Source: Longimicrobium sp.
GTDB lineage: Bacteria > Gemmatimonadota > Gemmatimonadetes > Longimicrobiales > Longimicrobiaceae
Reading direction: 5' to 3'
DNA length: 64,000 nt
NCBI GenBank assembly: GCA_036377595.1
Contig: DASUYB010000079.1
Location: 32,379-96,378 of the forward strand
The notes under the pieces are model-generated. The model searched no databases, had not been told where the DNA came from, and was given only the letters and a program-made list of their open reading frames with translations. Every line of letters starts with the position of its first letter. The first letter of the stretch is position 1. Shown piece by piece: positions 47,639-55,953 of the stretch. A program made the translations under genes and the position numbers.

Positions 47639-50600
47639 ATGCAAGCAGGCCTCCAGGTGCCGGAACTCCCGCAGGGAGTCCGCAGCGTCTTCCTCAGCCA
47701 CAACGGCCGTCAGAAGCAATGGGTCCGCCGCCTCGCCGCACAGTGGCGCGGGTTGGGCCTCCGAGTCTTCTACGACGAGGACAGCGTCATGCCCGGCGAG
47801 GACGTGATCGCCGCGATCGAGCGCGGCATCACCGGCTGCGACCACGTGGTCCTCGTGCTGAGCCCCGCCGCGCTTACGAGCCAATGGGTGGCCATGGAGA
47901 TAGCAATGACACGCATCGGTGATCCGTCAGGCCGGGACCGGCGTTTGATCCCCATCCTGATCGAACCGGTCGACTCCGAATCGATCCGGCCCGCCATCCG
48001 TTGCCTGAGCATCGTGGACCTCACGGAGCCAGATCGCCGCAACGAGCGGTACCATCATCTCCTCCGTTCTCTGGGGCTCGACCGGCCCGACCTGCCCGAT
48101 CCACCTGCATTCGAGGACGAACCTTTGCCGGTGCCGGCGTTCGATGCCACGGGCACGGCCGCGCCCAACGGCGACGGCGGCGCGCCGGTCGCCACCGTGA
48201 CGCGCCAGCTCGGTTTCGAGTTGGTCATCGACGGCGACCTGGACGACTTCGACCCGCAGGCCCAGCAGAAGCTTTTCGCCGCGATCAAGGAGCTGCTCGA
48301 GACCGGCGACGAGTTGAAGATCCGCAACATCCGCCGCGGTAGCATCATCGTAACCTTGGACCTGAGCCCGGAGCAGGCGGAGCGGCTGTTCTGGGCGGTC
48401 CAGCGCGGCGAACTCGACGAACTCGGCGTGCGCGAGGGGCGCGTGCTGGACGAGGACGACGAAGCCGAGGACGACGAGGCCCGGGAGAGATGGCAGGCGG
48501 AAGGATCAAGGACCGTGCTCGACAGGATTGTGCGGGAGGGGAGAGGGCACAGTCTCCCGGTGCACTCCGCACCCGTGTTCCGCCACGCTAACGCCGCCCC
48601 CGGCGAGCCAAGGCCGCTCTCGTTCGCGCAGGAACGGCTGTGGTTCCTGTATCAGCTCCAGTCGGAGAACCCCTACTACAACCTGTCCGGCACGGCGCGG
48701 ATCCGTGGAGTGCTGGACTACGCGTCGATCGAGCGCGCGCTGCAGGAGATCGTCCACCGTCACGAGGTGCTGCGGTCTACCTTCCATACGAGTCACGGCT
48801 ACCCGGTCGCGGTTGTCGACGCGCAGCCACGGTGCGCCCTGGTTGTGACAGGGCTGACAGAGGTGAACGACGCCACCCGCGCAAGCGTGTTGCGGCGACT
48901 CATCACCGACCAAGCGCTGCAGCCGTTCGACCTAGGTACCGGCCCGCTTCTCCGCGTGATGGTGGCCGCGCTCCGGCCGACCGAGCACCTGCTCCAACTC
49001 ACGGTGCCCCGGATTGTGGGCGACGAGTGGAGTCTAGGACTGCTGTTCCGGGAGCTGTTGGCTCTCTATCGGGCCTACCGGTACGGGCGCGAATCACCGC
49101 TCTCGGAACTGACGCTGCAGTACGCCGACTTCGCGGCGCGGCAGCGCGAGCTGCTCGCCGGCACGTGGGTGGAACGGCAGCTCACTTGGTGGAAGGAGCG
49201 GCTCGCCGGCGCGCCGGCCCTGCTGGAGCTGCCGACAGACCGGCCTCGCCCGGCGGTGCGGTCAGACCACGTCGGCAATGAACGGATAGAGGTTTCGCGG
49301 GAGTTGCACGAAACGCTGCGCGAGTTGGCGCGGCGCGAGGAGCTTACGCTGTACGAAGTGCTGCTGGGCGCCTTCCAGATGCTGCTGGCCAAGTACAGTG
49401 GAAGCAATGACGTGCTGGTGGGAACCCGGGTTGCCGGGCGACGGACCTCCGTGCTCGAAGAGATGGTCGGCTGTCTGGCGAACACGGTGGTGATGCGCAC
49501 CGACCTGTCGGGAAACCCCTGTATCCGCGAGGTGTTGGCACGGGTGAGGATGGGCGTAATGGGAGCGTACGCGCACCAGCAGCTCCCGTTCGAGGTGCTT
49601 GTGGAGGAGCTACGGCCTGAGCGCAGCCTGAGCCACAATCCCCTGATCCAGGTTTGGTTCGCGCTGAACTCCAAATTGGAGCTTTCGGACTTCCTTCCGG
49701 GGCTGCAAATGGAGCCGGTGGAGGCGCCCCTCGCCACGCCAGGGTTCGACCTCGATCTGCTCTTCATCGAGCACTCCGGCGGCTTGCGAGGGGTCCTTCG
49801 CTACAGCAGTGACCTCTTTGAGCGGAATACTATCGAACGGATGCTATGTCACCTGAAAAGAGTGTTGGAGCAGGTTGCCGAACAGCCGAAACTACTAGTT
49901 TCCGAACTGCAACTTCTGACGGATGCAGAGCGGCAGCAAGTGATCAGCGAGTGGAACGACACGGACCGCGAGTACGCGCTCGTTCCAGTCCACGAGCAGT
50001 TCGCCTTGCAGGCTCGACGGGCACCGGACGCCGTCGCGTTGCTGCACGCGGAAGGCGCGATGACGTACGCCGAGTTGGACCGCCGCGCGAATGCGCTCGC
50101 CCGGCACCTGCGCGAACTCGGCGTGGGCTCAGAAGCGCGGGTGGGCGTGTGCATGGCGCCTACGCCGGACCTGCTTGCGACGATTTTAGCCACGTGGAAG
50201 GCGGGTGGCGCCTGTGTTCCCCTCGACCCACGCTACCCGGCCGAACGGCTGGATTGCATGATCTTAGACGCAGGGATCTCGGTGGTGCTCACCGGAGGGA
50301 GCGCCTCCCAAGCGTTCACGCAGCCCCGCGCTAACGTGCTGCGTGTGGACCAGCTTGGCGGCGAGGAGGACGGCGCGCCAGCGGTGTTCTCCGACCTCCG
50401 AAACCTCGCCTGCGTGATCTACACCTCCTGCCCCACGGGGATGCCACGCGGAGTGATGGTGGAGCACGGCTCGCTGGCCCACTTGCTGGCGGCGGCATGC
50501 GAGACGTTCGATGTCCAGCCGTCCGACGTAGTGCCGCTGCTGGCGCCGCTCGTATCCGATGCCTGGCTCATCGAGGCGCTCCTGCCGCTCGCGTCCGGCG

Positions 50601-51796
50601 CGGCGGTCCGGCTGATCGACCGGTCGCAGGTGCTGGACGTTCCCTCCATCGTGGCGCAGATCGCGGACGCGACGCTGCTGCACGCTGTGCCCGCCTTCCT
50701 GCAGGAGGTGGGGCGGACGGAAAGCTCCGCACCTCGCCTGCAACGGCTCCGCCGCGTCTTCATCGGTGGAGAAGCGGCTCCGCCGGGGCTGCTGGAGGAA
50801 AACCGGTTGACGTTCCGGAGCGCAGAGACGCACGTGCTCTACGGCGCCATCGAGGGAGCCGTGGTGGCATCAGCGCACCGCGTGGCGTTCGAGCGCGATC
50901 TTGACGCGCGCGTGATAGGGCGGCCGCTGGCGAACGTGCGCCTCTACGTCTGCGACGCGCGAGGGAACCCGCAACCGCCGGGAATCCCGGGCGAGCTCCT
51001 GATCGGCGGCGCGGGGGTGGCGCGCGGGTACCTGAACCACCCCGCCGCGACAGCCGAACGATTCATTCCCAATCCTTTCGGCGGCAGGGCCGGAGCGCGG
51101 CTGTACCGCACCGGCGACCGCGCGCGGTGGCGGGCGGATGGAATGCTCGAGTACCTCGGCCGCCTGGACCGGCAGGTGAGGCTCTTCGGATTCCGCGTCG
51201 AGCCAGGCGAGGTCGAAGCCATGCTTTGCAGGCACCCCCGGGTACGTGGGTGCGCTGTCGTGACGTCGGTCGATTCTCGCGGCGAGACGCGCCTGACAGC
51301 GTACGTGGTGGGCGACGCCTCACCAGAAGCGCTGCGTTCCCACCTTGGCCATCTGCTGCCGGAGTACATGGTACCCGCGGCATTCGTCTACCTCGATGCC
51401 CTTCCGCTGAACGCGCGCGGAAAGGTGGACCTTGGAGCGCTTCCGCAGCCGGATTTCACCTCCACGAGGCCGTACGTGCCGCCGCGGACTCTGGTGGAGA
51501 AAATGTTGGCGGAGATCTGGGCCGAGGTGCTGGGCGTGGAGCGCGTGGGCGTCGAGGACGACTTCTTCCTGCTGGGCGGCCACTCGCTCCGGGCCACACA
51601 GGTGCTGGCGCGGGTGAGACGGGCGCTGGAGGTGGAGGTCCCGCTCCGGGTGCTCTTCGAGACGCCCACGGTGGCCGGGGTGGCCGCCTGGGTGGAGGCC
51701 GGCGGCGGCGCGCTCGCCGACGCCCTAGCCGAGCTCGAAGGCCTGAGCGACGATGAGGTGGCCGCCCTGCTCGCCGAGATCGGCGACGAGCCGTGA
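47639..51796 (+). CDS. TIR domain fused to a degenerate NRPS module (TIR-X-C-A-T)
   Basis: 1385 aa from the ATG at 47639; GTG at 47621 is an alternative. Residues 14-150 are a TIR domain (FLSHN at 18; SQWVAMEIA with Glu87 where NADase TIRs have their catalytic glutamate). Residues about 188-271 are a small unknown domain. From 324 comes an NRPS C domain, then A and T domains. The C active site HHxxxDG is PRIVGDE (457-463). The A-domain loop TSGSTGxPKG is TSCPTGMPRG (930-938) and YGPTE is YGAIE (1068-1072). Lys1262 and the T-domain Ser1316 remain. The code (Asp, Ala, Ile, His, Phe, Gly, Leu, Val, Val) resembles the Hpg module of NRPS A. It is the only cargo between tRNA-His repeats. It is probably not a working synthetase; an immune or signalling role is inference. 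Confidence 0.93.
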   Translation: MQAGLQVPELPQGVRSVFLSHNGRQKQWVRRLAAQWRGLGLRVFYDEDSVMPGEDVIAAIERGITGCDHVVLVLSPAALTSQWVAMEIAMTRIGDPSGRDRRLIPILIEPVDSESIRPAIRCLSIVDLTEPDRRNERYHHLLRSLGLDRPDLPDPPAFEDEPLPVPAFDATGTAAPNGDGGAPVATVTRQLGFELVIDGDLDDFDPQAQQKLFAAIKELLETGDELKIRNIRRGSIIVTLDLSPEQAERLFWAVQRGELDELGVREGRVLDEDDEAEDDEARERWQAEGSRTVLDRIVREGRGHSLPVHSAPVFRHANAAPGEPRPLSFAQERLWFLYQLQSENPYYNLSGTARIRGVLDYASIERALQEIVHRHEVLRSTFHTSHGYPVAVVDAQPRCALVVTGLTEVNDATRASVLRRLITDQALQPFDLGTGPLLRVMVAALRPTEHLLQLTVPRIVGDEWSLGLLFRELLALYRAYRYGRESPLSELTLQYADFAARQRELLAGTWVERQLTWWKERLAGAPALLELPTDRPRPAVRSDHVGNERIEVSRELHETLRELARREELTLYEVLLGAFQMLLAKYSGSNDVLVGTRVAGRRTSVLEEMVGCLANTVVMRTDLSGNPCIREVLARVRMGVMGAYAHQQLPFEVLVEELRPERSLSHNPLIQVWFALNSKLELSDFLPGLQMEPVEAPLATPGFDLDLLFIEHSGGLRGVLRYSSDLFERNTIERMLCHLKRVLEQVAEQPKLLVSELQLLTDAERQQVISEWNDTDREYALVPVHEQFALQARRAPDAVALLHAEGAMTYAELDRRANALARHLRELGVGSEARVGVCMAPTPDLLATILATWKAGGACVPLDPRYPAERLDCMILDAGISVVLTGGSASQAFTQPRANVLRVDQLGGEEDGAPAVFSDLRNLACVIYTSCPTGMPRGVMVEHGSLAHLLAAACETFDVQPSDVVPLLAPLVSDAWLIEALLPLASGAAVRLIDRSQVLDVPSIVAQIADATLLHAVPAFLQEVGRTESSAPRLQRLRRVFIGGEAAPPGLLEENRLTFRSAETHVLYGAIEGAVVASAHRVAFERDLDARVIGRPLANVRLYVCDARGNPQPPGIPGELLIGGAGVARGYLNHPAATAERFIPNPFGGRAGARLYRTGDRARWRADGMLEYLGRLDRQVRLFGFRVEPGEVEAMLCRHPRVRGCAVVTSVDSRGETRLTAYVVGDASPEALRSHLGHLLPEYMVPAAFVYLDALPLNARGKVDLGALPQPDFTSTRPYVPPRTLVEKMLAEIWAEVLGVERVGVEDDFFLLGGHSLRATQVLARVRRALEVEVPLRVLFETPTVAGVAAWVEAGGGALADALAELEGLSDDEVAALLAEIGDEP
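47678..48088 (+). other. TIR domain
   Basis: Residues 14-150. Box-1 strand VRSVFLSHN, the FYDEDSVMPGEDV loop, the VVLVLSPAAL strand, and the Trp83-Glu87 segment expected for an NAD-cleaving TIR. All core elements are present, unlike the NRPS part. Confidence 0.88.
48201..48452 (+). other. Unknown alpha/beta linker domain between TIR and C
   Basis: Residues about 188-271. Predicted strand FELVIDG, helix AQQKLFAAIKELLE, strands LKIRNIRRGSIIVTLDL, helix PEQAERLFWAVQRG. It resembles in style the small adaptor domains that accompany effector domains in bacterial conflict proteins; I cannot name the family. An acidic stretch separates it from the C domain. Confidence 0.5.
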
Positions 51797-52057
51797 GCCA
51801 CAGCCGTCTGACGCAGTTCGGCCTCGTTGTCACTGAGGAGCAGGCGGAGCACGATTCCGAGTCACGGGACCACGGGGCCGCGGTGATCAGGGTGCTCGCC
51901 GGGGAATGAGAACGCATCCTGTGGATGTCCATTTTACGCTCCGGACGGCACCCAACGCCGGTTCCGTTACGGCTCGTTACAGCGAGAATGGACACCTCGG
52001 AACGGAATTTCCCGTACAAGAAGGCCCGTCCAAGGCGACAAATCGCGTAAAATGACG
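51797..52057. other. Right end of the TIR-NRPS island, no gene
   Basis: Contains CCGTTACGGCTCGTTACAG near 51965, the inverse of the CCGTAAC-type words beside the displaced tRNA-His copies. These may be integrase arm sites. No protein gene seen. Confidence 0.45.
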
Positions 52058-52097
52058 AAACGGCCGCCAGAGCTAAACCATGCTCTGACAGCCGTTT
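52058..52097 (-). terminator. Hairpin terminator after tRNA-His (copy 3)
   Basis: AAACGGC pairs with GCCGTTT and CAGAGC with GCTCTG, 7 bp downstream of the tRNA-His 3' end. Reference for the copies at 44656 and 47085. Confidence 0.7.
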
Positions 52098-52103
52098 GCA
52101 AGG

Positions 52104-52178
52104 GGTGAGCGAGGGGACTTGAACCCCCGACCTCCAGGGCCACAACCTGGCGCTCTAACCGACTGAGCTACGCCCACC
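52104..52178 (-). tRNA. tRNA-His (anticodon GTG)
   Basis: Full cloverleaf on the minus strand. Acceptor GTGGGCG/CGCTCAC, T loop TTCAAGT, anticodon loop TTGTGGC. It has the His-specific extra G at -1 opposite C73. It is last of three tRNAs and is the intact attachment site for the islands to its left. Confidence 0.97.
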
Positions 52179-52217
52179 GTAAGATGTACTTCCCGCGCCC
52201 CTTCCGCCCACCAGCCA

Positions 52218-52291
52218 CGCGCCAGACAGGACTCGAACCTGTGACCCACAGCTTAGAAGGCTGTTGCTCTATCCACCTGAGCTACTGGCGC
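52218..52291 (-). tRNA. tRNA-Arg (anticodon TCT)
   Basis: Acceptor GCGCCAG/CTGGCGC, anticodon loop CTTCTAA, T loop TTCGAGT, discriminator G. Confidence 0.97.
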
Positions 52292-52327
52292 AGGTACCGC
52301 CGATCCATCGGAACCGCTCCAACCCAG

Positions 52328-52401
52328 TCGGGGCGGCCGGATTTGAACCGGCGACCCTCTGCTCCCAAAGCAGATGCGCTACCGGGCTGCGCCACGCCCC
52401 G
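52328..52401 (-). tRNA. tRNA-Pro (anticodon TGG)
   Basis: Acceptor CGGGGCG/CGCCCCG, anticodon loop TTTGGGA, T loop TTCAAAT, discriminator A. First in the array. Confidence 0.97.
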
Positions 52402-52419
52402 ATCGTCCAACAGGCCAAA

Positions 52420-52448
52420 AAGATAGCGATTTCGCCGCTTCCAGTCAA
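52420..52448 (-). promoter_or_regulatory. Promoter of the tRNA-Pro/Arg/His array
   Basis: TTGACT (52443-52448), exactly 17 bp, TATCTT (52420-52425) on the minus strand, ending 19 bp before the tRNA-Pro 5' end. Confidence 0.7.
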
Positions 52449-52474
52449 CCGCGGGCCGCCATTTGTGCGCCGGA

Positions 52475-53104
52475 TCAGCGGCCCCAGCCGCTCCGGAGCG
52501 CCTCCGCCGCGGCGCGCACGGCCCTGCCGCGGTGGCTCACCGCGTTCTTCCGCTCGGGGGGAAGCTCGCCGAAGGTCATCCCCTCCCCGGGCATCCAGAA
52601 GAGCGGATCGTAGCCGAAACCGCCGGTGCCGCGCGGCGCGTCCAGCACCACGCCGTCGCAGGTGCCGAGGTGCACCTCCCCTCGTCCCGACGCGTCGGCG
52701 AGGGCGGCGGCGCAGACGTAGCGCGCGGTGCGGCGCTCGGGCGGAAGGCCATCGAGAAGCCGCAGGAGATGGCGATTGTTGCCCTCGTCCTGCCACAGCC
52801 CGCGGCTCTCCTCCTCGCCGGCGAAGCGGCGCGAGCGGACGCCGGGGGCGCCATCCAGCGCGTCCACGCAGATCCCCGAGTCATCGGCCAGCGTCAGCTC
52901 GCCCGTCTTCCGCGCGAAATACCGCGCCTTGGCGAGCGCGTTCTCCTCGAAGGTGTCGAAGATCTCCAGCGCGTCCTCGGCCGGCGTCTCCTCCACGCCG
53001 AGGTCATCGAGACCGACGATCTCCAGCTCGGGAAAGCCGGCCAGGATCTCGCGGATCTCGCACACCTTGCCGGGGTTGCGCGTGGCGACGAGCAGCCGCG
53101 CCAT
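52475..53104 (-). CDS. rdgB: XTP/dITP diphosphatase (RdgB/HAM1)
   Basis: A 209-aa house-cleaning nucleotidase that hydrolyses dITP and XTP. The N-terminal LLVATRNPGKVCEI is the family signature, followed by ADDSGICVDALDGAPGVRSRRFAG. ATG at 53104 with GGGAG upstream. Last gene of the minus-strand operon, separated from rph by a palindrome. Confidence 0.95.
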   Translation of the reverse strand: MARLLVATRNPGKVCEIREILAGFPELEIVGLDDLGVEETPAEDALEIFDTFEENALAKARYFARKTGELTLADDSGICVDALDGAPGVRSRRFAGEEESRGLWQDEGNNRHLLRLLDGLPPERRTARYVCAAALADASGRGEVHLGTCDGVVLDAPRGTGGFGYDPLFWMPGEGMTFGELPPERKNAVSHRGRAVRAAAEALRSGWGR

Positions 53105-53130
53105 CTCACAATCTCCCAAAAGAGATGAAT

Positions 53131-53200
53131 CACACGGAGGGACCGGAGGAAACGGAGGAGTGCGATGAGTTTCCTCCGTTTCCTCCGCTCCCTCCGTGTG
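53131..53200. repeat. Imperfect 30-bp-arm palindrome between rph and rdgB
   Basis: Arms 53131-53160 and 53171-53200 pair with two mismatches around a 10-bp loop. The arms are purine-rich (GGAGGAAACGGAGG type). Similar in design to 37426-37480 but with different words. Confidence 0.8.
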
Positions 53201-53218
53201 AGAATCAGCAGTGCCGGT

Positions 53219-53947
53219 TCACGAGCCGGCGACCGCGGCGCGCTGGGCGGCGTGGAGGCCGGCGACGCAGCGGTTCATCATCTGCGTCAGGAAGTAGAGC
53301 TGCTCGGGGGTGAAGTGGCCGTGCTCGCCGGTGCCCTGGATCTCGATGATGCCGCCGGACTCGCGCGCGACCAGGTTGAGGTCCACCTCGGCGGCCGAAT
53401 CCTCCGAGTAGTCCAGGTCCAGCAGCAGCCGGCCATCGACCAGACCCGCACTGACCGCCGCGACGAATTCGCGGAAGGGCGACGCGGCGAGCCCCTTCTC
53501 GCGCGCGATCCAGGCGCAGGCGTCGTAGAGCGCCACCGCGCCGCCGGTGATCGACGCGGTGCGGGTGCCGCCGTCGGCCTGCAGCACGTCGCAGTCGATG
53601 GTCACCTGGCGCTCGCCGAGCGCGGCCATGTCCACGCAGGCGCGCAGCGAGCGGCCGATCAGGCGCTGGATCTCCTGCGTGCGCCCGCCCACCTGGCTGC
53701 GCTCGCGGAGCGTGCGCGTGTTGGTGGCGCGCGGCAGCATCGAGTACTCCGCCGTCACCCATCCCTCGCCGCGCCCTTTACGCCACGGCGGCACGCCCTC
53801 CTCGACGGACGCGGTGCAGAGCACGCGCGTGCGGCCGACGGTGATCAGGCACGAGCCCTCGGCGTACTCGGCCACGCCGCGCTCCAGCCGCAGCGGACGC
53901 GGCTCCTCGGGCGCGCGGCCGTCGTTCCTCGCCATCCCCTCACCCAT
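53219..53947 (-). CDS. rph: Ribonuclease PH
   Basis: A 242-aa phosphorolytic 3'-5' exoribonuclease that trims tRNA 3' ends. Signatures are [26 protein letters not shown] and [22 protein letters not shown]. The start at 53947 overlaps the hldE-type gene by 8 bp; an ATG at 53935 is also possible. Confidence 0.95.
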   Translation of the reverse strand: MGEGMARNDGRAPEEPRPLRLERGVAEYAEGSCLITVGRTRVLCTASVEEGVPPWRKGRGEGWVTAEYSMLPRATNTRTLRERSQVGGRTQEIQRLIGRSLRACVDMAALGERQVTIDCDVLQADGGTRTASITGGAVALYDACAWIAREKGLAASPFREFVAAVSAGLVDGRLLLDLDYSEDSAAEVDLNLVARESGGIIEIQGTGEHGHFTPEQLYFLTQMMNRCVAGLHAAQRAAVAGS

Positions 53948-54431
53948 CTTCCGCCCCCTGGCGAACGCGTTGCAGGATCGACGTGGTGGAGCGGCCGGGC
54001 ACCAGCGTGATCGTCTCCACCCGCCCGCCGGCCGCCTCCACCTCGTCGGCCCCGACGATGGTGTCCCTCGTGTAGTCGCCCCCCTTCACCAGCACGTCGG
54101 GAAGGAGGGCGGAGATCAGCTCGCGCGGCGTATCCTCGTCGAACAGCGTGACATAGTCCACCGCGGCGAGTCCCGCGAGCACGTACGCGCGGTCGTCCTG
54201 GGGATTGACCGGGCGGTCGCTTCCCTTCCCCAGCCGCCGCACGGACGCGTCGGTGTTCACGCCGACCACGAGGAGATCGCCCAGCGCGCGGGCGCGCGCG
54301 AGGTAGTCGACGTGGCCGCGGTGCAGCACGTCGAACACGCCGTTGGTGAACACCACGCGCTCGCTCCGCGGCCGGCGGAGGCGCGCCAGCAGCGCGTCGC
54401 GGGTCAGCACCTTCGCGGCGGGATCGGTCAC
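53940..54431 (-). CDS. hldE: D-glycero-beta-D-manno-heptose 1-phosphate adenylyltransferase
   Basis: A 163-aa cytidylyltransferase-fold enzyme with [16 protein letters not shown] (the HxGH nucleotide site). Length matches the stand-alone adenylyltransferase domain (RfaE2) without the kinase half. It makes ADP-heptose for LPS inner core. Overlaps hemC by 4 bp. Confidence 0.9.
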   Translation of the reverse strand: MTDPAAKVLTRDALLARLRRPRSERVVFTNGVFDVLHRGHVDYLARARALGDLLVVGVNTDASVRRLGKGSDRPVNPQDDRAYVLAGLAAVDYVTLFDEDTPRELISALLPDVLVKGGDYTRDTIVGADEVEAAGGRVETITLVPGRSTTSILQRVRQGAEDG

Positions 54432-55414
54432 GGCGCGGCGGGCTCGGGAACGCGGGGAGATTCGCCGCGGATGCGGGCCAGGATCTCGCCTGCGCCCATC
54501 TCCAGCAGCCGCGCGGCCAAGCGGCGTCCGACGACGGCGGCATCATCTCCCGACTCGATGTCGAACTCGTCGATGGCGATGAACTCGGAGTCGCGCAGCA
54601 CCTGCTCGCCCTCCACGTCGGCGACCAGGCCGTGCAGCGTCAGCCCCTCGTCGTCCACGCTCGCCAGCGCGCCGATGGGGATCTGGCATCCCCCCTCGAG
54701 CGCGGCGAGGAAGGCGCGTTCGGCCGTCGTGCACGCGCGGGTGTGGGGATCGTCGAAGCCGGCCAGCAGCGCGCGCATCCGCTCGTCGCCCGCGCGGGCG
54801 ACCACGGCGAGCGCGCCCTGGCCCACCGCGGGAAGCCACTCGGCGGGGTCGAGATACCCGGCGATGCGCGGCTCCCACCCCAGCCGCAGCACGCCCGCCG
54901 CGGCGAGGAGGATCGCGTCGTAGTCGCCGCGGTCGAGCTTGGCCAGCCGGGTGTTGAGGTTGCCGCGGAGATCGAGGACGTCGAGGTCAGGCCGCAGCGC
55001 GCGCAGCTGCGCCCGGCGGCGGAGCGAGCTGGTGCCGACGCGCGCGCCGGCGGCGAGCGTCGCCAGCGTCCCCCTCCCGCCCGGGGGGAGGATGAGCACG
55101 TCGCGCGGGTCCTCGCGGTGCGACACGGCCACGATCTCCAGCCCGTCGGGAACGCGCGTGGGGACGTCCTTCAGCGAGTGCACGGCGAGGTCCGCGTCGC
55201 CCGCCAGCAGCGCGGCATCGATCTCCTTGGTGAACAGCCCCTTGTCGCCGATCTTCGCCAGGGGGACGTCGAGAATGCGGTCGCCCGTGGTGCGGACGAC
55301 CGCGATCTCCACCTCCAATTCCGGCGAGGCCGCGCGGATCGCCGCCTCCACGGCGCGTGCCTGCCAGAGCGCCAGCTCGCTCCCGCGCGAGGCGATGCGG
55401 ACCGGGGCGCTCAC
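54428..55414 (-). CDS. hemC: Porphobilinogen deaminase (hydroxymethylbilane synthase)
   Basis: A 328-aa haem-pathway enzyme that polymerises four porphobilinogens. Signatures are [33 protein letters not shown], and the dipyrromethane-cofactor cysteine in [11 protein letters not shown]. The GTG start overlaps the lptE stop (GTGA). Confidence 0.95.
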   Translation of the reverse strand: MSAPVRIASRGSELALWQARAVEAAIRAASPELEVEIAVVRTTGDRILDVPLAKIGDKGLFTKEIDAALLAGDADLAVHSLKDVPTRVPDGLEIVAVSHREDPRDVLILPPGGRGTLATLAAGARVGTSSLRRRAQLRALRPDLDVLDLRGNLNTRLAKLDRGDYDAILLAAAGVLRLGWEPRIAGYLDPAEWLPAVGQGALAVVARAGDERMRALLAGFDDPHTRACTTAERAFLAALEGGCQIPIGALASVDDEGLTLHGLVADVEGEQVLRDSEFIAIDEFDIESGDDAAVVGRRLAARLLEMGAGEILARIRGESPRVPEPAAP

Positions 55415-55953
55415 CACTGGCTCTGCGCCCCCTCGATCACCTTCTGCACCATCTGCTCCAGCGCCTTGCGCCGCCCCACCTCCACCGTCTCGCCCCGCTC
55501 GCGGCTGAACAGCCCAAGGGCGGAGATGGAGTTCCCCTGCCAGAGCACGCGGTCGTTCTTCACGTCGTAGATCTCCGCGTCGAACGTGATCCGCACCTGC
55601 GTCTGGTTCGTCGTGACGCGGCCGCCCGGCGTGTTGGGATCGATGTTGGTGACCGCCTCGTCGTAGCCGCTCAGCTTGCCGCGGATGATGGCGTCGGCCG
55701 TCTGCTGCGGCGCCAGGCGCACGCCCAGGTTGCGCGGCAGCTCCGTCTGCAGCTGCCGCTGCACGTCGCTGCGCAGGAACTCGTACGGCGTGGTGTTGTC
55801 GAACAGGTCCACGTACACCGTGCGGATGTTGGACGGCAGCCCGCCCCCGGTGAAGTGGTAGAGACAACCGGAGACGAGCAGCACCGCGAGGGCGACCGCG
55901 CTAGCGGCCCGTGCCCGGCGGGCTCCAGACGTCATCAGCGAACGAAGCGACAT
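55411..55953 (-). CDS. lptE: LptE-family LPS-assembly lipoprotein
   Basis: A 180-aa lipoprotein with signal ending LAVLLVSGC and the family body IRTVYVDLFDNTTPYEFLRSDV. It should plug the LptD channel in the outer membrane. The start (55953, or 55935) overlaps the preceding lipoprotein gene. Confidence 0.8.
   Translation of the reverse strand: MSLRSLMTSGARRARAASAVALAVLLVSGCLYHFTGGGLPSNIRTVYVDLFDNTTPYEFLRSDVQRQLQTELPRNLGVRLAPQQTADAIIRGKLSGYDEAVTNIDPNTPGGRVTTNQTQVRITFDAEIYDVKNDRVLWQGNSISALGLFSRERGETVEVGRRKALEQMVQKVIEGAQSQW

Noticed and set aside
47577..47807. ATG at 47577 with a good ribosome-binding site as the start of the TIR gene.
   Set aside because: It is in a different frame from the TIR domain and its translation has no TIR features. 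Kept only as an unexplained oddity in the leader.
44277..52103. Integrase or transposase gene inside the tRNA-His islands.
   Set aside because: I looked for tyrosine recombinase, serine recombinase and IS transposase motifs and saw none. Only att-like repeats remain.
54543..54878. Extra small frames within hemC, rph and the cyclophilin gene.
   Set aside because: All lie inside strongly conserved genes on another frame and show only GC-driven Arg/Ala composition.
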